18,122 bases of DNA. It comes from Bacteroidetes bacterium UBA2234 (lineage in GTDB: Bacteria; Bacteroidota; Bacteroidia; NS11-12g; UBA955). Positions 1 to 9,186 of this stretch are shown here, piece after piece. The notes below the pieces were generated by a model. It worked only from the letters and a program-made list of their open reading frames with translations, did no database searches and was not told where the DNA came from. The translations under genes were made by a program, and so were the position numbers. The stretch covers positions 51,239 to 69,360 of the forward strand of contig DDYM01000038.1 of assembly GCA_002347985.1 (NCBI GenBank). Reading direction: 5' to 3'. The stretch's first letter is position 1. The number at the start of each line of letters is the position of its first letter.

Positions 1-906
1 AAGGCTGTTTTGGATGCCTGTAAGCATTTGGAAAAACTTGGTGCTGAAGTTACCTATTTGTCGGTTGGCTATGATGGAATGATTGATCCAGCGGCAATAG
101 AAGCGGCTATCAAACCCAATACCATTTTGGTAACGGTAATGTATGGTAACAACGAGTTGGGAGTGGTTCAGAAGATTTCTGAAATTGGTGCAATCTGTAA
201 AAAGCATGGTGTTTTGTTTCACAGCGATGCAACACAGGCGGTGGGTAAAATCCCTGTGGATGTGTTGGCAGATCATATCGACTTGATGAGTTTTACAGCG
301 CATAAAATGTATGGCCCAAAGGGTGTAGGTGCATTGTACGTACGTCGTAAAAATCCACGAGTAAAAGTAACTGCCCAAATGGATGGCGGTGGTCATGAAA
401 GAGGTATGCGTAGTGGAACGCTGAACGTAACAGGCATCGTTGGTTTTGGAAAAGCTTGTGAAATCGCGAAAGCTGAAATGACAGAGGAGAGTAAACGATT
501 GAGTGGCATGAGGGATCGTTTGGAGCGCGAATTATTGACTTTGGAAGAGAGTTATTTGAACGGAAATAAAGAAAATAGACTTCCACATACTACCAATATT
601 AGTTTTAAGTACGTTGAAGGTGAAGGATTGATGATGGGTGTAAAGGACGTGGCTGTTTCTAGTGGATCAGCATGTACCTCCGCATCATTGGAGCCAAGTT
701 ACGTTCTCAAAAGTTTGGGTTTGGATGATGAGTTGGCTCACAGCTCATTGCGTTTTGGCTTGGGTCGTTTCACCACCGAAGAGGAAATTGATTTTACGAT
801 AAATTTGGTGAAGGAAGCGGTTACCAAGTTGCGTGAAATGAGTCCTTTGTGGGAAATGTTCAAAGAAGGTATTGATTTAAAATCTATTCAGTGGAGCGAA
901 CATTGA
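1..906 (+). CDS. iscS: Cysteine desulfurase IscS (5' end cut off by window)
   Basis: PLP enzyme that takes sulfur from L-cysteine as a persulfide and hands it to the scaffold IscU for Fe-S cluster assembly in the cytosol. The reading frame is open from base 1, so the first roughly 100 residues of this ~400-aa family lie outside the window; a TTG at position 10 is internal, not a start. Visible motifs: the HSDATQ segment at about 220-240, the PLP-lysine motif [12 protein letters not shown] (Lys codon 304-306), RSGTLN, and the mobile catalytic loop [16 protein letters not shown] with the persulfide Cys at codon 673-675. The long loop with [13 protein letters not shown] is typical of group I IscS/NifS rather than SufS. 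Followed 48 bp later by iscU, so it heads an isc operon. TGA is the stop codon. Confidence 0.97.
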   Translation, partial: KAVLDACKHLEKLGAEVTYLSVGYDGMIDPAAIEAAIKPNTILVTVMYGNNELGVVQKISEIGAICKKHGVLFHSDATQAVGKIPVDVLADHIDLMSFTAHKMYGPKGVGALYVRRKNPRVKVTAQMDGGGHERGMRSGTLNVTGIVGFGKACEIAKAEMTEESKRLSGMRDRLERELLTLEESYLNGNKENRLPHTTNISFKYVEGEGLMMGVKDVAVSSGSACTSASLEPSYVLKSLGLDDELAHSSLRFGLGRFTTEEEIDFTINLVKEAVTKLREMSPLWEMFKEGIDLKSIQWSEH

Positions 907-910
907 TTGT

Positions 911-941
911 TTGTTTAGAATCACTCCAAATTGTAAATTTG
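911..941 (+). promoter_or_regulatory. Candidate Bacteroidota-type promoter before iscU
   Basis: TTG at 911-913, a 20-bp spacer, then TAAATTTG at 934-941. This fits the Bacteroidota sigma-factor consensus (TTG, 19-21 bp, TAnnTTTG) exactly. Transcription would begin a few bases before the iscU ATG at 955. It may let iscUA and the S4 gene be transcribed apart from iscS. The match is seen; activity is inferred. Confidence 0.5.
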
Positions 942-954
942 TAAAAGAAAAAAT

Positions 955-1371
955 ATGGCATACTCAGATAAAGTAATCGATCATTACACCAACCCAAGAA
1001 ACATTGGTACTTTGGATAAATCAAAAACCAATGTAGGCACAGGATTGGTAGGTGCTCCAGAATGTGGAGATGTGATGCGTTTGCAAATTGAAGTTGATGA
1101 GACCACGGGTATCATCCAAGACGCCAAATTCAAGACATTTGGTTGCGGATCTGCCATTGCTTCCTCTTCTTTGGCCACTGAGTGGTTGAAAGGAAAGTCG
1201 ATCGATGATGCATTGAACATCGATAACATGGAAATCGTGGAAGAGTTGGCATTGCCACCGGTAAAGATTCACTGTTCTGTGTTGGCTGAGGATGCGATTC
1301 GTTCTGCGATCAATGATTATCGCGCCAAGAACGGCTTGGAGCCCATTGAAAGCACAAAAGTTCATCACTAA
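955..1371 (+). CDS. iscU: Fe-S cluster assembly scaffold IscU
   Basis: Scaffold on which IscS-derived sulfur and iron are built into [2Fe-2S]/[4Fe-4S] clusters before transfer to client proteins. The protein is 138 aa, slightly longer than E. coli IscU because of a short C-terminal tail ending in KVHH. All ligands are present: Cys37 and Asp39 in APECGDVM, Cys64 in FGCGSAIASSS, and His106/Cys107. LPPVK at 100-104 is the recognition motif for the Hsp70 chaperone HscA, so an HscA/HscB-like or DnaK partner is expected, although none is encoded in view. The start ATG at 955 gives the canonical MAYSDKVIDHYTNPRN N-terminus. It lies between iscS (48 bp upstream) and iscA (11 bp downstream). Confidence 0.97.
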   Translation: MAYSDKVIDHYTNPRNIGTLDKSKTNVGTGLVGAPECGDVMRLQIEVDETTGIIQDAKFKTFGCGSAIASSSLATEWLKGKSIDDALNIDNMEIVEELALPPVKIHCSVLAEDAIRSAINDYRAKNGLEPIESTKVHH

Positions 1372-1382
1372 TTCAGCAAAAT

Positions 1383-1730
1383 ATGATTGCTCAGGGAAAT
1401 GAAATTACGATTACAGACAAAGCTTTGACAAAGGCTTATGACTTGATGCGTGAATCGAATATTCTGGGTGCTGAGTATTTCTTGCGTGTTGGGGTCAAAG
1501 GGGGTGGCTGTTCGGGTCTTACATACGAATTGGATTTCGACAATGAAAGCAAACCGGGTGATATGGAGTTTGGGGACGAGAGATTGAAAATCGTTTGCGA
1601 TATGAAGAGCTTTTTGTATTTGTGTGGCACTGAGCTCGACTTTAGCGATGGATTGAACGGCAAGGGATTTAACTTTATTAATCCCAATGCATCGCGCACT
1701 TGCGGTTGCGGAGAGAGTTTCTCCATCTAA
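1383..1730 (+). CDS. iscA: A-type Fe-S carrier protein IscA (HesB family)
   Basis: A-type carrier (PF01521) that accepts clusters or iron and passes them to apo-proteins. It is 115 aa, a little above the usual ~107. The three ligand cysteines are all present: Cys43 in VKGGGCSGLTYEL, and Cys107 and Cys109 in the C-terminal TCGCGESF. Two further cysteines (Cys72, Cys81) are not family ligands. The start at 1383 follows iscU by 11 bp without a Shine-Dalgarno, as is common in this phylum. Its TAA stop (1728-1730) overlaps the ATG of the next gene by one base, which implies translational coupling. Operon position assigns it to ISC; the sequence alone does not exclude an ErpA- or SufA-like role. 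Confidence 0.93.
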   Translation: MIAQGNEITITDKALTKAYDLMRESNILGAEYFLRVGVKGGGCSGLTYELDFDNESKPGDMEFGDERLKIVCDMKSFLYLCGTELDFSDGLNGKGFNFINPNASRTCGCGESFSI

Positions 1731-1942
1731 TGGAAACCATTTTAATTCATACGCCCTTTATTCAACTCAATCAAGCACTTAAGCTCTTGGGTTGGGTGGA
1801 AAGTGGGTCGATGGCAAATGAATTGATCACAGAAGGATTGGTTGTTGTGGATGGTGTTCAAGAATTCCGTAAGCGGAATAAATTATACCCCGGTGCTGTG
1901 ATTGAATTTGAAGGACAGAAAGCGACCGTAGTGGCCGAATAA
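1730..1942 (+). CDS. Small S4-domain RNA-binding protein, YbcJ family
   Basis: Seventy-residue protein made almost entirely of one S4 fold (S4_2/YbcJ type, PF13275). The pattern IQLNQALKLLGWVESGSMAN, then ITEGLVVVDGVQEFRKR, then YPGAVIEFEG matches E. coli YbcJ in length and order. S4 domains bind structured RNA; YbcJ itself has no settled role, though ribosome association has been suggested for the family. I chose ATG 1730, inside the iscA stop (TAATG), because the S4 homology begins a few residues later; the frame also allows an upstream ATG at 1700 that would overlap iscA by 31 bases with no family support. It is the last gene of the isc unit and ends 11 bp from the convergent leuS gene. 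Confidence 0.85.
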   Translation: METILIHTPFIQLNQALKLLGWVESGSMANELITEGLVVVDGVQEFRKRNKLYPGAVIEFEGQKATVVAE

Positions 1943-1953
1943 GTATCACTCGA

Positions 1954-4527
1954 TTAGACAACAACGTTCACAATTCTGCCTTTCACGAGGATAAATTTCT
2001 TCAGGGGTTTTCCTTCCATCCATTTGATTACCAATTCGTGATTTAACACGGTCTGTTTGATTTCATCTTCAGTGGCATTGAGATCAAATTCGATTTGAGC
2101 GCGTGTTTTTCCGTTGATGCTGATGGGGTAATTGAAGGAATTTTCGATCAACAAGGACGGGTCGTGCTGAGGCCAAGTATCAACGTGGATGCTCTCATGA
2201 TTTCCCAATTGATGCCACAATTCTTCGGATATGTGAGGTGCAAAGGGCGCTAAAAGAATTAAAATTGGTTCGAGAACTTCCCTTTTTCTACATTTTAATG
2301 TGCCTAGCTCATTGGTTGCAACCATGAAGGCGGAAACAGAAGTATTGAAGCTCATGCTTTCAATGTCTTCCGTCACTTTCTTAATGGTTTTATGGAGGAT
2401 TTTTAATTCCTCATTCGATGCTTTTTCTTCGTTAACGGCCCAATTTTCTCCTTCATAAAAGAGTCTCCAGAACTTGCCAAAGAATCGACTTACCCCTTCA
2501 ATACCATTGGTGTTCCAGGGCTTTGAGTCTGTAAGGGGTCCCAAAAACATTTCATACATCCTCAGTGTATCCGCTCCGTATTGGGCACAAACATCGTCTG
2601 GATTAACAACATTGCCCCATCGTTTACTCATTTTCTGTCCGTCTTCTCCCATGATCATTCCTTGGTTTACCAACCTTTGGAAGGGTTCATCCCAAGTGAT
2701 GTAACCCAGATCAAAAAGGAATTTTGTCCAGAATCGACTGTAAAGCAAGTGACCTGTGGCATGTTCGGAACCACCCACATACAAATCAACTTGTTGCCAA
2801 TATTTTAATGCGTCTTGCGACGCGAAGACTTCAGAATTGTTGGGGTCTGTATATCGCAGAAAATACCAACTGCTTCCGGCCCAACCAGGCATAGTGTCTG
2901 TTTCCCTTTGGCCTCGAGGAGTATTTACCCAAACAGAAACTGCAGAAAGTGGACTTTCACCATTGCCCGTGGGTTTGTAACTTTCTACTTGAGGCAATTC
3001 CACCGGCAAGGTGTTTTCAAGTTGAGGAATACCTTGACTATCATAGGTAATTGGAAATGGTTCACCCCAATATCTTTGTCGTCCAAAGCCCGCTTCACGA
3101 AGTTTATAATTCACTTTCGCTTGGCCCCAGCCGGCTTTTTCGATTTTTTCGACGGCAACTTGAATTGCATCTTTTACACTTAAACCATCCAAGAATCCCG
3201 AATTAAAACAAATACCATCTTTGGCACTGAAGGATTCTTTTAGCGGCAATTCGAGCTCTGAATTTGCGGGTTTGATGACGGGCACGACAGGCAAATTGAA
3301 GGCAGTTGCAAAAGCAAAATCTCTATCGTCGTGAGCGGGTACCGCCATAATCACACCGGTGCCATAATTGGCTAACACATAATCGCTCACCCAAATGGGT
3401 ATGGGTTCACCTGTGAAAGGATTTATGGCTTCTAATCCAGTAAATACCCCTGTCTTGGTGGTGTCTGCCATACGATCAATTTCGCTCCGATTTTTTGCTT
3501 TGTTGGCATATTCTTGAACGGCGGACCATTGGGTCTCACTGCAGAATTCTTGGAGATTTTCGATTTCGGGGGCCACGACCATGAAGGTGGCTCCAAAAAT
3601 TGTATCGGGTCTGGTTGTGAATACTTTCAGTGTTTTGAGTGTGCCCCGAACTACGAAATCGATTTCGGCGCCTTGACTTCTACCGATCCAGTTTTTTTGA
3701 ATTTCTTTGATGGCATCACTCCATTGAATGCGATCTAAACCTTCAATGAGACGATCGGCGTATGCGGTGATGCGCAGGCTCCATTGTTTCATTTTTTTGC
3801 GAATCACAGGATATCCCCCGCGCTCGCTTACTCCATTGATTACCTCTTCGTTGGCCAGTACAGTCCCCATCGCTTCACACCAGTTTACGGTGGTTTCATC
3901 TACAAAAGCCAAACGAAATTGATTTAGGACATTGTGTTTCTGAATTGGAGAGTATCCTTCCCAATCTTGGGCTGAAAATGCTATGATTTTACCTCCGTGT
4001 GCGTTGTGATTTTCTGAGCCGTAATTTGCGAAATGGGCTTCTAGGGAAGAGATTGGTTCTGCTTTTTGGGCAGATTTGTTGTACCAGTGATTAAAAAACA
4101 GAGAGAAAATCCATTGGGTAAATTGGTAATAATTTGGGTCGCATGTTTTTACTTGTCTATCCCAATCATAGGAAAATCCCATGATATTGAGCTGCTCCCG
4201 AAAACGTTTGATATTCTGTTCGGTAGTCACGGCAGGATGTTGTCCGGTCTGGATTGCGTATTGCTCAGCGGGCAAACCAAAAGCGTCGTATCCCATGGGA
4301 TGCAACACGTTGAAGCCTTTTAGTCGTTTGTATCTTGATACAATATCACTTGCAATGTATCCGAGGGGATGACCCACGTGCAACCCGCTGCCTGAAGGAT
4401 AGGGGAACATGTCGAGCACATAGTATTTTGGCTTGTTGGGATTGATTTGTACGGAGTACAATTTGTCATTTTCCCACTGGGCTTGCCATTTTTTTTCGAT
4501 TTCTGTGAAAGAGTATTGAGCTGACAT
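1954..4527 (-). CDS. leuS: Leucyl-tRNA synthetase
   Basis: Class Ia synthetase charging tRNA-Leu in the cytosol; 857 aa, near the E. coli length. Signature 1 (HIGH) is HVGH at residues 50-53 after FPYPSGSGL. The CP1 editing domain shows TTRPDTIFG near 305-313 and GTGVIMAVPAHDDRDF near 390, the post-transfer editing site with its conserved Asp. Signature 2 is KMSKR at 632-636. The C-terminal anticodon-binding and tail domains end in VKGRIVNVVV. Two traits stand out. QGMIMGEDGQ runs directly into KMSKR, so the leucine-specific insertion found in E. coli LeuRS is absent, as in B. subtilis. There is also an extra segment around residues 150-205 (SSLEAHF to FRLAF) of a kind I associate with Bacteroidota. 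The start matches the usual MSAQYSFTEIEKKWQ. Confidence 0.97.
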   Translation of the reverse strand: MSAQYSFTEIEKKWQAQWENDKLYSVQINPNKPKYYVLDMFPYPSGSGLHVGHPLGYIASDIVSRYKRLKGFNVLHPMGYDAFGLPAEQYAIQTGQHPAVTTEQNIKRFREQLNIMGFSYDWDRQVKTCDPNYYQFTQWIFSLFFNHWYNKSAQKAEPISSLEAHFANYGSENHNAHGGKIIAFSAQDWEGYSPIQKHNVLNQFRLAFVDETTVNWCEAMGTVLANEEVINGVSERGGYPVIRKKMKQWSLRITAYADRLIEGLDRIQWSDAIKEIQKNWIGRSQGAEIDFVVRGTLKTLKVFTTRPDTIFGATFMVVAPEIENLQEFCSETQWSAVQEYANKAKNRSEIDRMADTTKTGVFTGLEAINPFTGEPIPIWVSDYVLANYGTGVIMAVPAHDDRDFAFATAFNLPVVPVIKPANSELELPLKESFSAKDGICFNSGFLDGLSVKDAIQVAVEKIEKAGWGQAKVNYKLREAGFGRQRYWGEPFPITYDSQGIPQLENTLPVELPQVESYKPTGNGESPLSAVSVWVNTPRGQRETDTMPGWAGSSWYFLRYTDPNNSEVFASQDALKYWQQVDLYVGGSEHATGHLLYSRFWTKFLFDLGYITWDEPFQRLVNQGMIMGEDGQKMSKRWGNVVNPDDVCAQYGADTLRMYEMFLGPLTDSKPWNTNGIEGVSRFFGKFWRLFYEGENWAVNEEKASNEELKILHKTIKKVTEDIESMSFNTSVSAFMVATNELGTLKCRKREVLEPILILLAPFAPHISEELWHQLGNHESIHVDTWPQHDPSLLIENSFNYPISINGKTRAQIEFDLNATEDEIKQTVLNHELVIKWMEGKPLKKFILVKGRIVNVVV

Positions 4528-4585
4528 AAAGGTTGCGGGTGCGAAAATACAATAGATGGAGGTTTTTTAACGACCTTTGCAGTTC
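4528..4585. promoter_or_regulatory. Divergent leuS / obgE promoter region
   Basis: The 58 bp between the two starts must hold both promoters. Towards leuS (minus strand), a TATTTTCG box differs by one base from TAnnTTTG and lies 14 bases before the ATG. Towards obgE, GACCTTTG at 4572-4579 also differs by one base and lies only 6 bases before ATG 4586. Neither has a clear TTG at the right distance, so both calls are weak. Confidence 0.3.
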
Positions 4586-5581
4586 ATGGCCGATAGCAAT
4601 TTTATTGATTACGTAAAGATTTGCTGCCGAAGTGGTAGTGGCGGACCTGGTAGCAGGCATTATAATCGAACCAAAATGAACCCTCGCGGGGGTCCGGATG
4701 GTGGTGATGGAGGGAAAGGTGGGGATATCATTTTGCAAGGCAATTCTCAGCTTTGGACTTTGATACACCTGAAGTACAGAAAGCATGTGATGGCCACTGA
4801 TGGTATAGCCGGAAGTGAGAATAGAAGTTCAGGTGCTTATGGAGATTCCGTGATTTTGGAGGTGCCTTTGGGTACGGTTGCCAAGGATGCCGAAACGGGA
4901 GAGGTGTTGTTTGAAATTACAGAGGATGGCGAAAAGAAGGTTTTGGTACCAGGCGGTAGGGGTGGTTTGGGCAACTGGCATTTTGCGAACAGTGTAAATC
5001 AGTCTCCCCAATATGCACAGCCTGGCGAACCCGGTATTGAGCAATGGATAGTATTGGAATTGAAGGTGTTGGCAGACGTAGGTCTGGTAGGGTTTCCCAA
5101 TGCAGGAAAAAGCACATTCTTAAGTGTTATTTCTGCTGCCAAGCCGGAGATTGCAGACTATGCATTTACCACATTGGTGCCGAATTTGGGCGTGGTGAAT
5201 TATCGCGATTATCGAAGTTTTATTGTTGCTGATATTCCAGGTATCATTGAAGGAGCGAGCGAAGGAAAGGGTTTAGGTCATCGGTTTTTGCGACACATTG
5301 AACGAAATGCCGCACTCTTATTCTTGATTCCAGCAGACAGTGCAGATCATAAAAAAGAGTTTTTGACTTTGTTGAGTGAACTAGAGAAGTTTAATCCGGA
5401 ATTGCTTGTAAAACAGCGTATTGTAGCCATTAGTAAGGCGGATATGTTGGATGAAGAATTGAAGGATGAAATCCGAAATCAGATGAAAGGCATGGAAGTG
5501 ATGTTTTTTAGTTCGGTAACGGAACAAGGGGTTGGAGAATTGATAGATGTTTTATGGGCAACTGTATCAGCGGACGTCTAA
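4586..5581 (+). CDS. obgE: GTPase Obg (CgtA), ribosome assembly
   Basis: Obg-family GTPase that binds the 50S subunit and links ribosome maturation to nucleotide state. It is 331 aa, in order: a glycine-rich Obg domain (about 1-158, with [14 protein letters not shown]), then the G domain. G1 is GFPNAGKST at 169-177; G3 is DIPG at 216-219, followed by the Obg hallmark [17 protein letters not shown]4 is SKAD at 283-286 (Ser for the usual Asn); G5 is SSVT. There is no extra C-terminal OCT domain. I use ATG 4586 because [17 protein letters not shown] is the normal family N-terminus; a TTG at 4577 in frame would add only three residues. Divergent from leuS and 58 bp upstream of the chaperone cluster. 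Confidence 0.95.
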   Translation: MADSNFIDYVKICCRSGSGGPGSRHYNRTKMNPRGGPDGGDGGKGGDIILQGNSQLWTLIHLKYRKHVMATDGIAGSENRSSGAYGDSVILEVPLGTVAKDAETGEVLFEITEDGEKKVLVPGGRGGLGNWHFANSVNQSPQYAQPGEPGIEQWIVLELKVLADVGLVGFPNAGKSTFLSVISAAKPEIADYAFTTLVPNLGVVNYRDYRSFIVADIPGIIEGASEGKGLGHRFLRHIERNAALLFLIPADSADHKKEFLTLLSELEKFNPELLVKQRIVAISKADMLDEELKDEIRNQMKGMEVMFFSSVTEQGVGELIDVLWATVSADV

Positions 5582-5601
5582 GAATTTTGACAAGGAGTTT
5601 G

Positions 5602-5609
5602 TATTTTTG
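5602..5609 (+). promoter_or_regulatory. Candidate -7 box before the PPIase operon
   Basis: TATTTTTG matches TAnnTTTG exactly in the 58-bp gap after obgE and would start transcription about 25 bases before ATG 5640. The only nearby TTG (5587-5589) is 12 bp away, closer than the usual 19-21 bp, so the upstream half is poor. Confidence 0.35.
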
Positions 5610-5639
5610 AAGATTATAGTATTGAAACAAAAAGAGATT

Positions 5640-7784
5640 ATGAAAAGAATTGTTGGATTGTTAGTTGGGGGCTTTTTCATCGTAAGTGCGATATCGGCTC
5701 AGAACGAAAAACGAAATTCAGAAGGTGATGTAAACTTATCTGTGCAAGTTCCAAAACCTTTTGTCTTTAGTATCAACCAAGACAAGGTATATGCTGACGA
5801 ATTTGAACGTCAGTTCTTGAAGAACATCAATTTAAAAGAAGATCCAATTACGGCAAAAGATATCCGCAGCTATTTGGATTTGTATATCAAATTTAAACTG
5901 AAGGTTCAAGATGCCAAAGATGCAGGATTGGATACTGCTTCTGCCTATGTTCAAGAATTGCAAATGTATCGCGATCAATTGGCGAGAAATTATTTGTATG
6001 ACCGTGCGGTAACAGAATCTTTGATCAAAGAAGCGTACGACCGTTTAAAATACGAGGTGAGAGTGGCTCATATTTTGGTTTTGGTTTCTCCTGATGCTTC
6101 GGAAGCCGATAAAAAGAAGGCTTTGGATAAAATCGAGGAAATGCACCGCAAATTGATGCGCAATCCTACGGCGGAGAATTTTGGCGATATGGCTCGCAAT
6201 GAATCGGAAGACGTTGGGACCAAAAGCAGTGGTGGAGATTTGGGTTATATGACGGCTCTGCAAGTGGTTTATGAATTTGAAAATCAAGCGTATAATACAG
6301 CAGTTGGTGGCATATCACCGGTTTTCAAAACCGAATTCGGTTATCATATTTTGATGGTAATGGACAAGAGGGCAAATCGCGGCGATATCAAAGTGAATCA
6401 CATTTTGGTGAGAGTCATGAATAAAGATGAAAACAGCGATGCAGAAGCTCGTAAGAAAATTGATGAGATTGCGGCTAACATCAACTCAGGCAAAGAGACT
6501 TTTGAGAACATGGCCAAAACTTACAGTGAAGATTATAACAGTCGTTATAACGGTGGGGCAATGGATTATATCAACACAGCACAATTTGTTGGAGACATTG
6601 ATAGGCAATATTGGGCGGATCAAGCTTTTTCATTGAAAAAAGACGGAGACATCACCGTTCCATTTAGAACCAATTATGGATGGCATTTGCTTCAGCGTGT
6701 AAATTTACGTCCATTGAAATCTTTCGATGACAAAGACATGCATTCAATGTTGAAGATGGAAGTGCAGAAAAATCAACGTTCTCAAACTTCAGTTGATTCC
6801 CTGGTGGTGAAAATCAAAAAGGAAAATGGCTACAAGTTAAACGATAAGGCGGTAAACGCGCTTCTTGGTTATTTGGATAGCAATTTCATGAAGGGCAAGT
6901 TTGATGAATTGTCGATACCTGAAATGCACACTGTAGTTTCTGGACCTGCAAAAAAACAAGTGAAGACGGAGTATAATTTGCGTAAAATGGAGGTTTTCCA
7001 TTTGGCAGATCAATCCTATTCAGTGGGTGATTTGTGCACTCAATTGACATACAACACCAAGCCAATTCAAGGAACAAAAAAAGAAGGTTTGGATCGTTTG
7101 ATAAATGCTTGGGTAGACAAAACTTGTGTGGAATATCAGGATGAGCATTTAGAAGAGAAGTCGGTTGAATTCCGAGATATCTATCAAGAATATAAAGAAG
7201 GTATTTTGATGTTTAATCGAATGCAGCAGTTGGTTTGGGACAAAGCCAACAATGATTCTGCTGGTTTAGCAAAGTATTTTGCTGCCCATCAAGGAGAGTA
7301 TAATTGGGGAGATCGTTTTGATGTGGAAGTGTTCTTCTGTAATGATGCCAAAATGATGAAGATCGTGGCGAAAGAAGTGAAAAAAGGCATTTCAACGGAT
7401 AGTATTCGTCGTGAACACACCAAGAAAAACGTATTGGATTATGCTTACAAATCTGGTAAATACGAAATGGGCGATACGTTTTTATTTGCACCATCGCGCA
7501 TTTTGAATATGTTGTTCGACGATGCAAAATCTGCCAAACCCAAGTATCGCAAGCCAGGCATTTACAGTGTTGGACCTGTAGGCGATGATTTTGTGGTGGT
7601 GAAAGTGAAAGCTTTCTTGCCTGCTGGGCCAAAGACTTTGGATGAGACGCGCGGACCTGTTGCCTCTAAGTACCAAGAATTGTTGGAACGCGAATGGATT
7701 GAGACCCTGAGAATGAAATATCCTGTAACAGTGAATGAATCTGTAGTTCAGAATATTGAAGCCAAACTAGTGAATCAGAAATAA
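5640..7784 (+). CDS. Periplasmic peptidyl-prolyl isomerase with two parvulin domains
   Basis: Exported folding factor of the SurA/PpiC/PrsA class, which isomerises Xaa-Pro bonds and holds outer-membrane proteins. It is 714 aa, much longer than E. coli SurA (428). The N-terminus MKRIVGLLVGGFFIVSAISA followed by Q is a signal peptide with a probable cut after AISA. Next comes a helical chaperone segment (about 35-135), then parvulin domain 1 (about 140-245; VAHILV, GGDLGYM, TEFGYHIL) and domain 2 (about 250-365; VNHILV, NGGAMDYI, TNYGWHLL). The C-terminal ~350 residues have no motif I recognise and are rich in charged residues. I chose ATG 5640 because the signal peptide begins there; the frame is open further upstream to 5547 but would overlap obgE. 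Followed 13 bp later by a second PPIase. Confidence 0.9.
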   Translation: MKRIVGLLVGGFFIVSAISAQNEKRNSEGDVNLSVQVPKPFVFSINQDKVYADEFERQFLKNINLKEDPITAKDIRSYLDLYIKFKLKVQDAKDAGLDTASAYVQELQMYRDQLARNYLYDRAVTESLIKEAYDRLKYEVRVAHILVLVSPDASEADKKKALDKIEEMHRKLMRNPTAENFGDMARNESEDVGTKSSGGDLGYMTALQVVYEFENQAYNTAVGGISPVFKTEFGYHILMVMDKRANRGDIKVNHILVRVMNKDENSDAEARKKIDEIAANINSGKETFENMAKTYSEDYNSRYNGGAMDYINTAQFVGDIDRQYWADQAFSLKKDGDITVPFRTNYGWHLLQRVNLRPLKSFDDKDMHSMLKMEVQKNQRSQTSVDSLVVKIKKENGYKLNDKAVNALLGYLDSNFMKGKFDELSIPEMHTVVSGPAKKQVKTEYNLRKMEVFHLADQSYSVGDLCTQLTYNTKPIQGTKKEGLDRLINAWVDKTCVEYQDEHLEEKSVEFRDIYQEYKEGILMFNRMQQLVWDKANNDSAGLAKYFAAHQGEYNWGDRFDVEVFFCNDAKMMKIVAKEVKKGISTDSIRREHTKKNVLDYAYKSGKYEMGDTFLFAPSRILNMLFDDAKSAKPKYRKPGIYSVGPVGDDFVVVKVKAFLPAGPKTLDETRGPVASKYQELLEREWIETLRMKYPVTVNESVVQNIEAKLVNQK

Positions 7785-7797
7785 AGCTCGATTTACT

Positions 7798-9186
7798 GTG
7801 CAACACTTGAGAGTTTTAATATTGGGTTTGTGCATTTTTGTTGCATCGGCAACGCGTGCACAATTAACAACAAGTGGACCCCTGCTGCCCCCAAAATACG
7901 TGGATGGTGTCTTGGTGGTTGTGGGAAATAAGGTCATTTTGCGGAGTGAATTGGAGGAGAACAAAATGCAGATGGAATTGGACATGCGTGGCAAAGATCC
8001 GCATGACATTGAATGCATGGTTTTAGAGCAGTTGATCATCAACAAGTTATTATTGCATCAAGCGGAATTGGATAGTTTGCCTGTATCCAATGAGGAAATT
8101 GAATACACGATCGATAATCGATTGAGATACTATCGCAGTAAAATTGGTAGTACCGAGCAATTGGAAAAATATTTGGGTAAATCTATCGCGCTGTGGAAAG
8201 AAGAAATTCGTCCTTTGATGAGGGAGGAATTGATGATCAACGCGATGCGGAATAGCTTGTTAAAAGATGTTAAAATTTCACCCCAAGAGGTAAAGAATTT
8301 TTATGATTTGATTCCCGCTGATAGCTTGCCAATTATTCCAACAGAAGTGGAGGTAGCCCAATTGCTAGTTGTTCCCCCGGTGAGTTTAGAATCTAAGGAA
8401 TTTGCAAGAGAACAATTGGAGTCTGTTCGCAAGCGTATCATAAAAGGTGAGAGTTTTGAGAAGTTGGCTCGCGCTTACAGCATGGATCCAGGTTCAAAAG
8501 CACAGGGTGGTTTGTTGCCAGAATTTGGCAGAGGTGAGATGGCTTCTGAGTTTGAGCGGATGGCTTTTAAATTAAAGCAAGACAGTATCAGCCCCATCTT
8601 TGAAACGGAATTTGGTTATCACATAATGAAAGTTTCCAAAAGACGCGGAGAAAGGGTAATTGCATCTCACATATTGATTCGGTCGGAGAATACAAATGAC
8701 GATATCACCAAGGCATTGTACAGGATTGATTCGGCATATAATTTGTTGACTGACAATAAAATACAATGGTGTGATGCAGTAAAAAAATATGCAACGGCAG
8801 GGGATAAAATTTTAGCATACGACAAAGGTTCTTGTGGATTTTTCACAGACATGAGAACGGGAATGCAAAATATGCAGTTTGAAAATTTGCCACCGGACGT
8901 GAGGAAGATTGCAGAAAAAATGAAGCCAGGTGAGATATCATCGCCCCAGCTTACCAGCACAGAAGATGGAAGACCGGTTTATCGTTTGATTTATGTAAAG
9001 TCGATCACACCGCCCCACAGTGCAAACTTGGTGCAGGATTATAGCAAAATTCAGATGCAGGCGGACAATAAAAAGAGGTACGAAACGCTTCAAAAATGGA
9101 TTTCGGTTCATCGGAACGTTACCTATATCCGCTTCAAAGGAAAGTCATTTGATTGTGAAAATTTGAAATCTTGGGAACATGAGTGA
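7798..9186 (+). CDS. SurA-like periplasmic prolyl isomerase / chaperone
   Basis: A 462-aa SurA-type protein, close to E. coli SurA in length and plan. Signal peptide at 1-20 (hydrophobic LRVLILGLCIFVASA, then TRAQ), SurA N-domain (about 35-150; VDGVLVVVGNKVILRSELEE), parvulin domain 1 (about 183-281; GGLLPEFGRGEM, TEFGYHIMKVS) and a second, more degenerate parvulin-like domain (about 289-395; IASHILIRSEN, GSCGFF). The start is GTG 7798, picked because it sits directly before the signal peptide; a TTG at 7807 is an alternative. It overlaps moxR by 8 bases. Together with the gene upstream it gives an exported PPIase pair, probably serving outer-membrane or secreted proteins; that client role is inferred. 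Confidence 0.88.
   Translation: MQHLRVLILGLCIFVASATRAQLTTSGPLLPPKYVDGVLVVVGNKVILRSELEENKMQMELDMRGKDPHDIECMVLEQLIINKLLLHQAELDSLPVSNEEIEYTIDNRLRYYRSKIGSTEQLEKYLGKSIALWKEEIRPLMREELMINAMRNSLLKDVKISPQEVKNFYDLIPADSLPIIPTEVEVAQLLVVPPVSLESKEFAREQLESVRKRIIKGESFEKLARAYSMDPGSKAQGGLLPEFGRGEMASEFERMAFKLKQDSISPIFETEFGYHIMKVSKRRGERVIASHILIRSENTNDDITKALYRIDSAYNLLTDNKIQWCDAVKKYATAGDKILAYDKGSCGFFTDMRTGMQNMQFENLPPDVRKIAEKMKPGEISSPQLTSTEDGRPVYRLIYVKSITPPHSANLVQDYSKIQMQADNKKRYETLQKWISVHRNVTYIRFKGKSFDCENLKSWEHE

Noticed and set aside
1700..1729. Longer start for the S4 protein at 1700
   Set aside because: It would overlap iscA by 31 bases and add residues not found in YbcJ homologs; TAATG coupling at 1730 is the better start.
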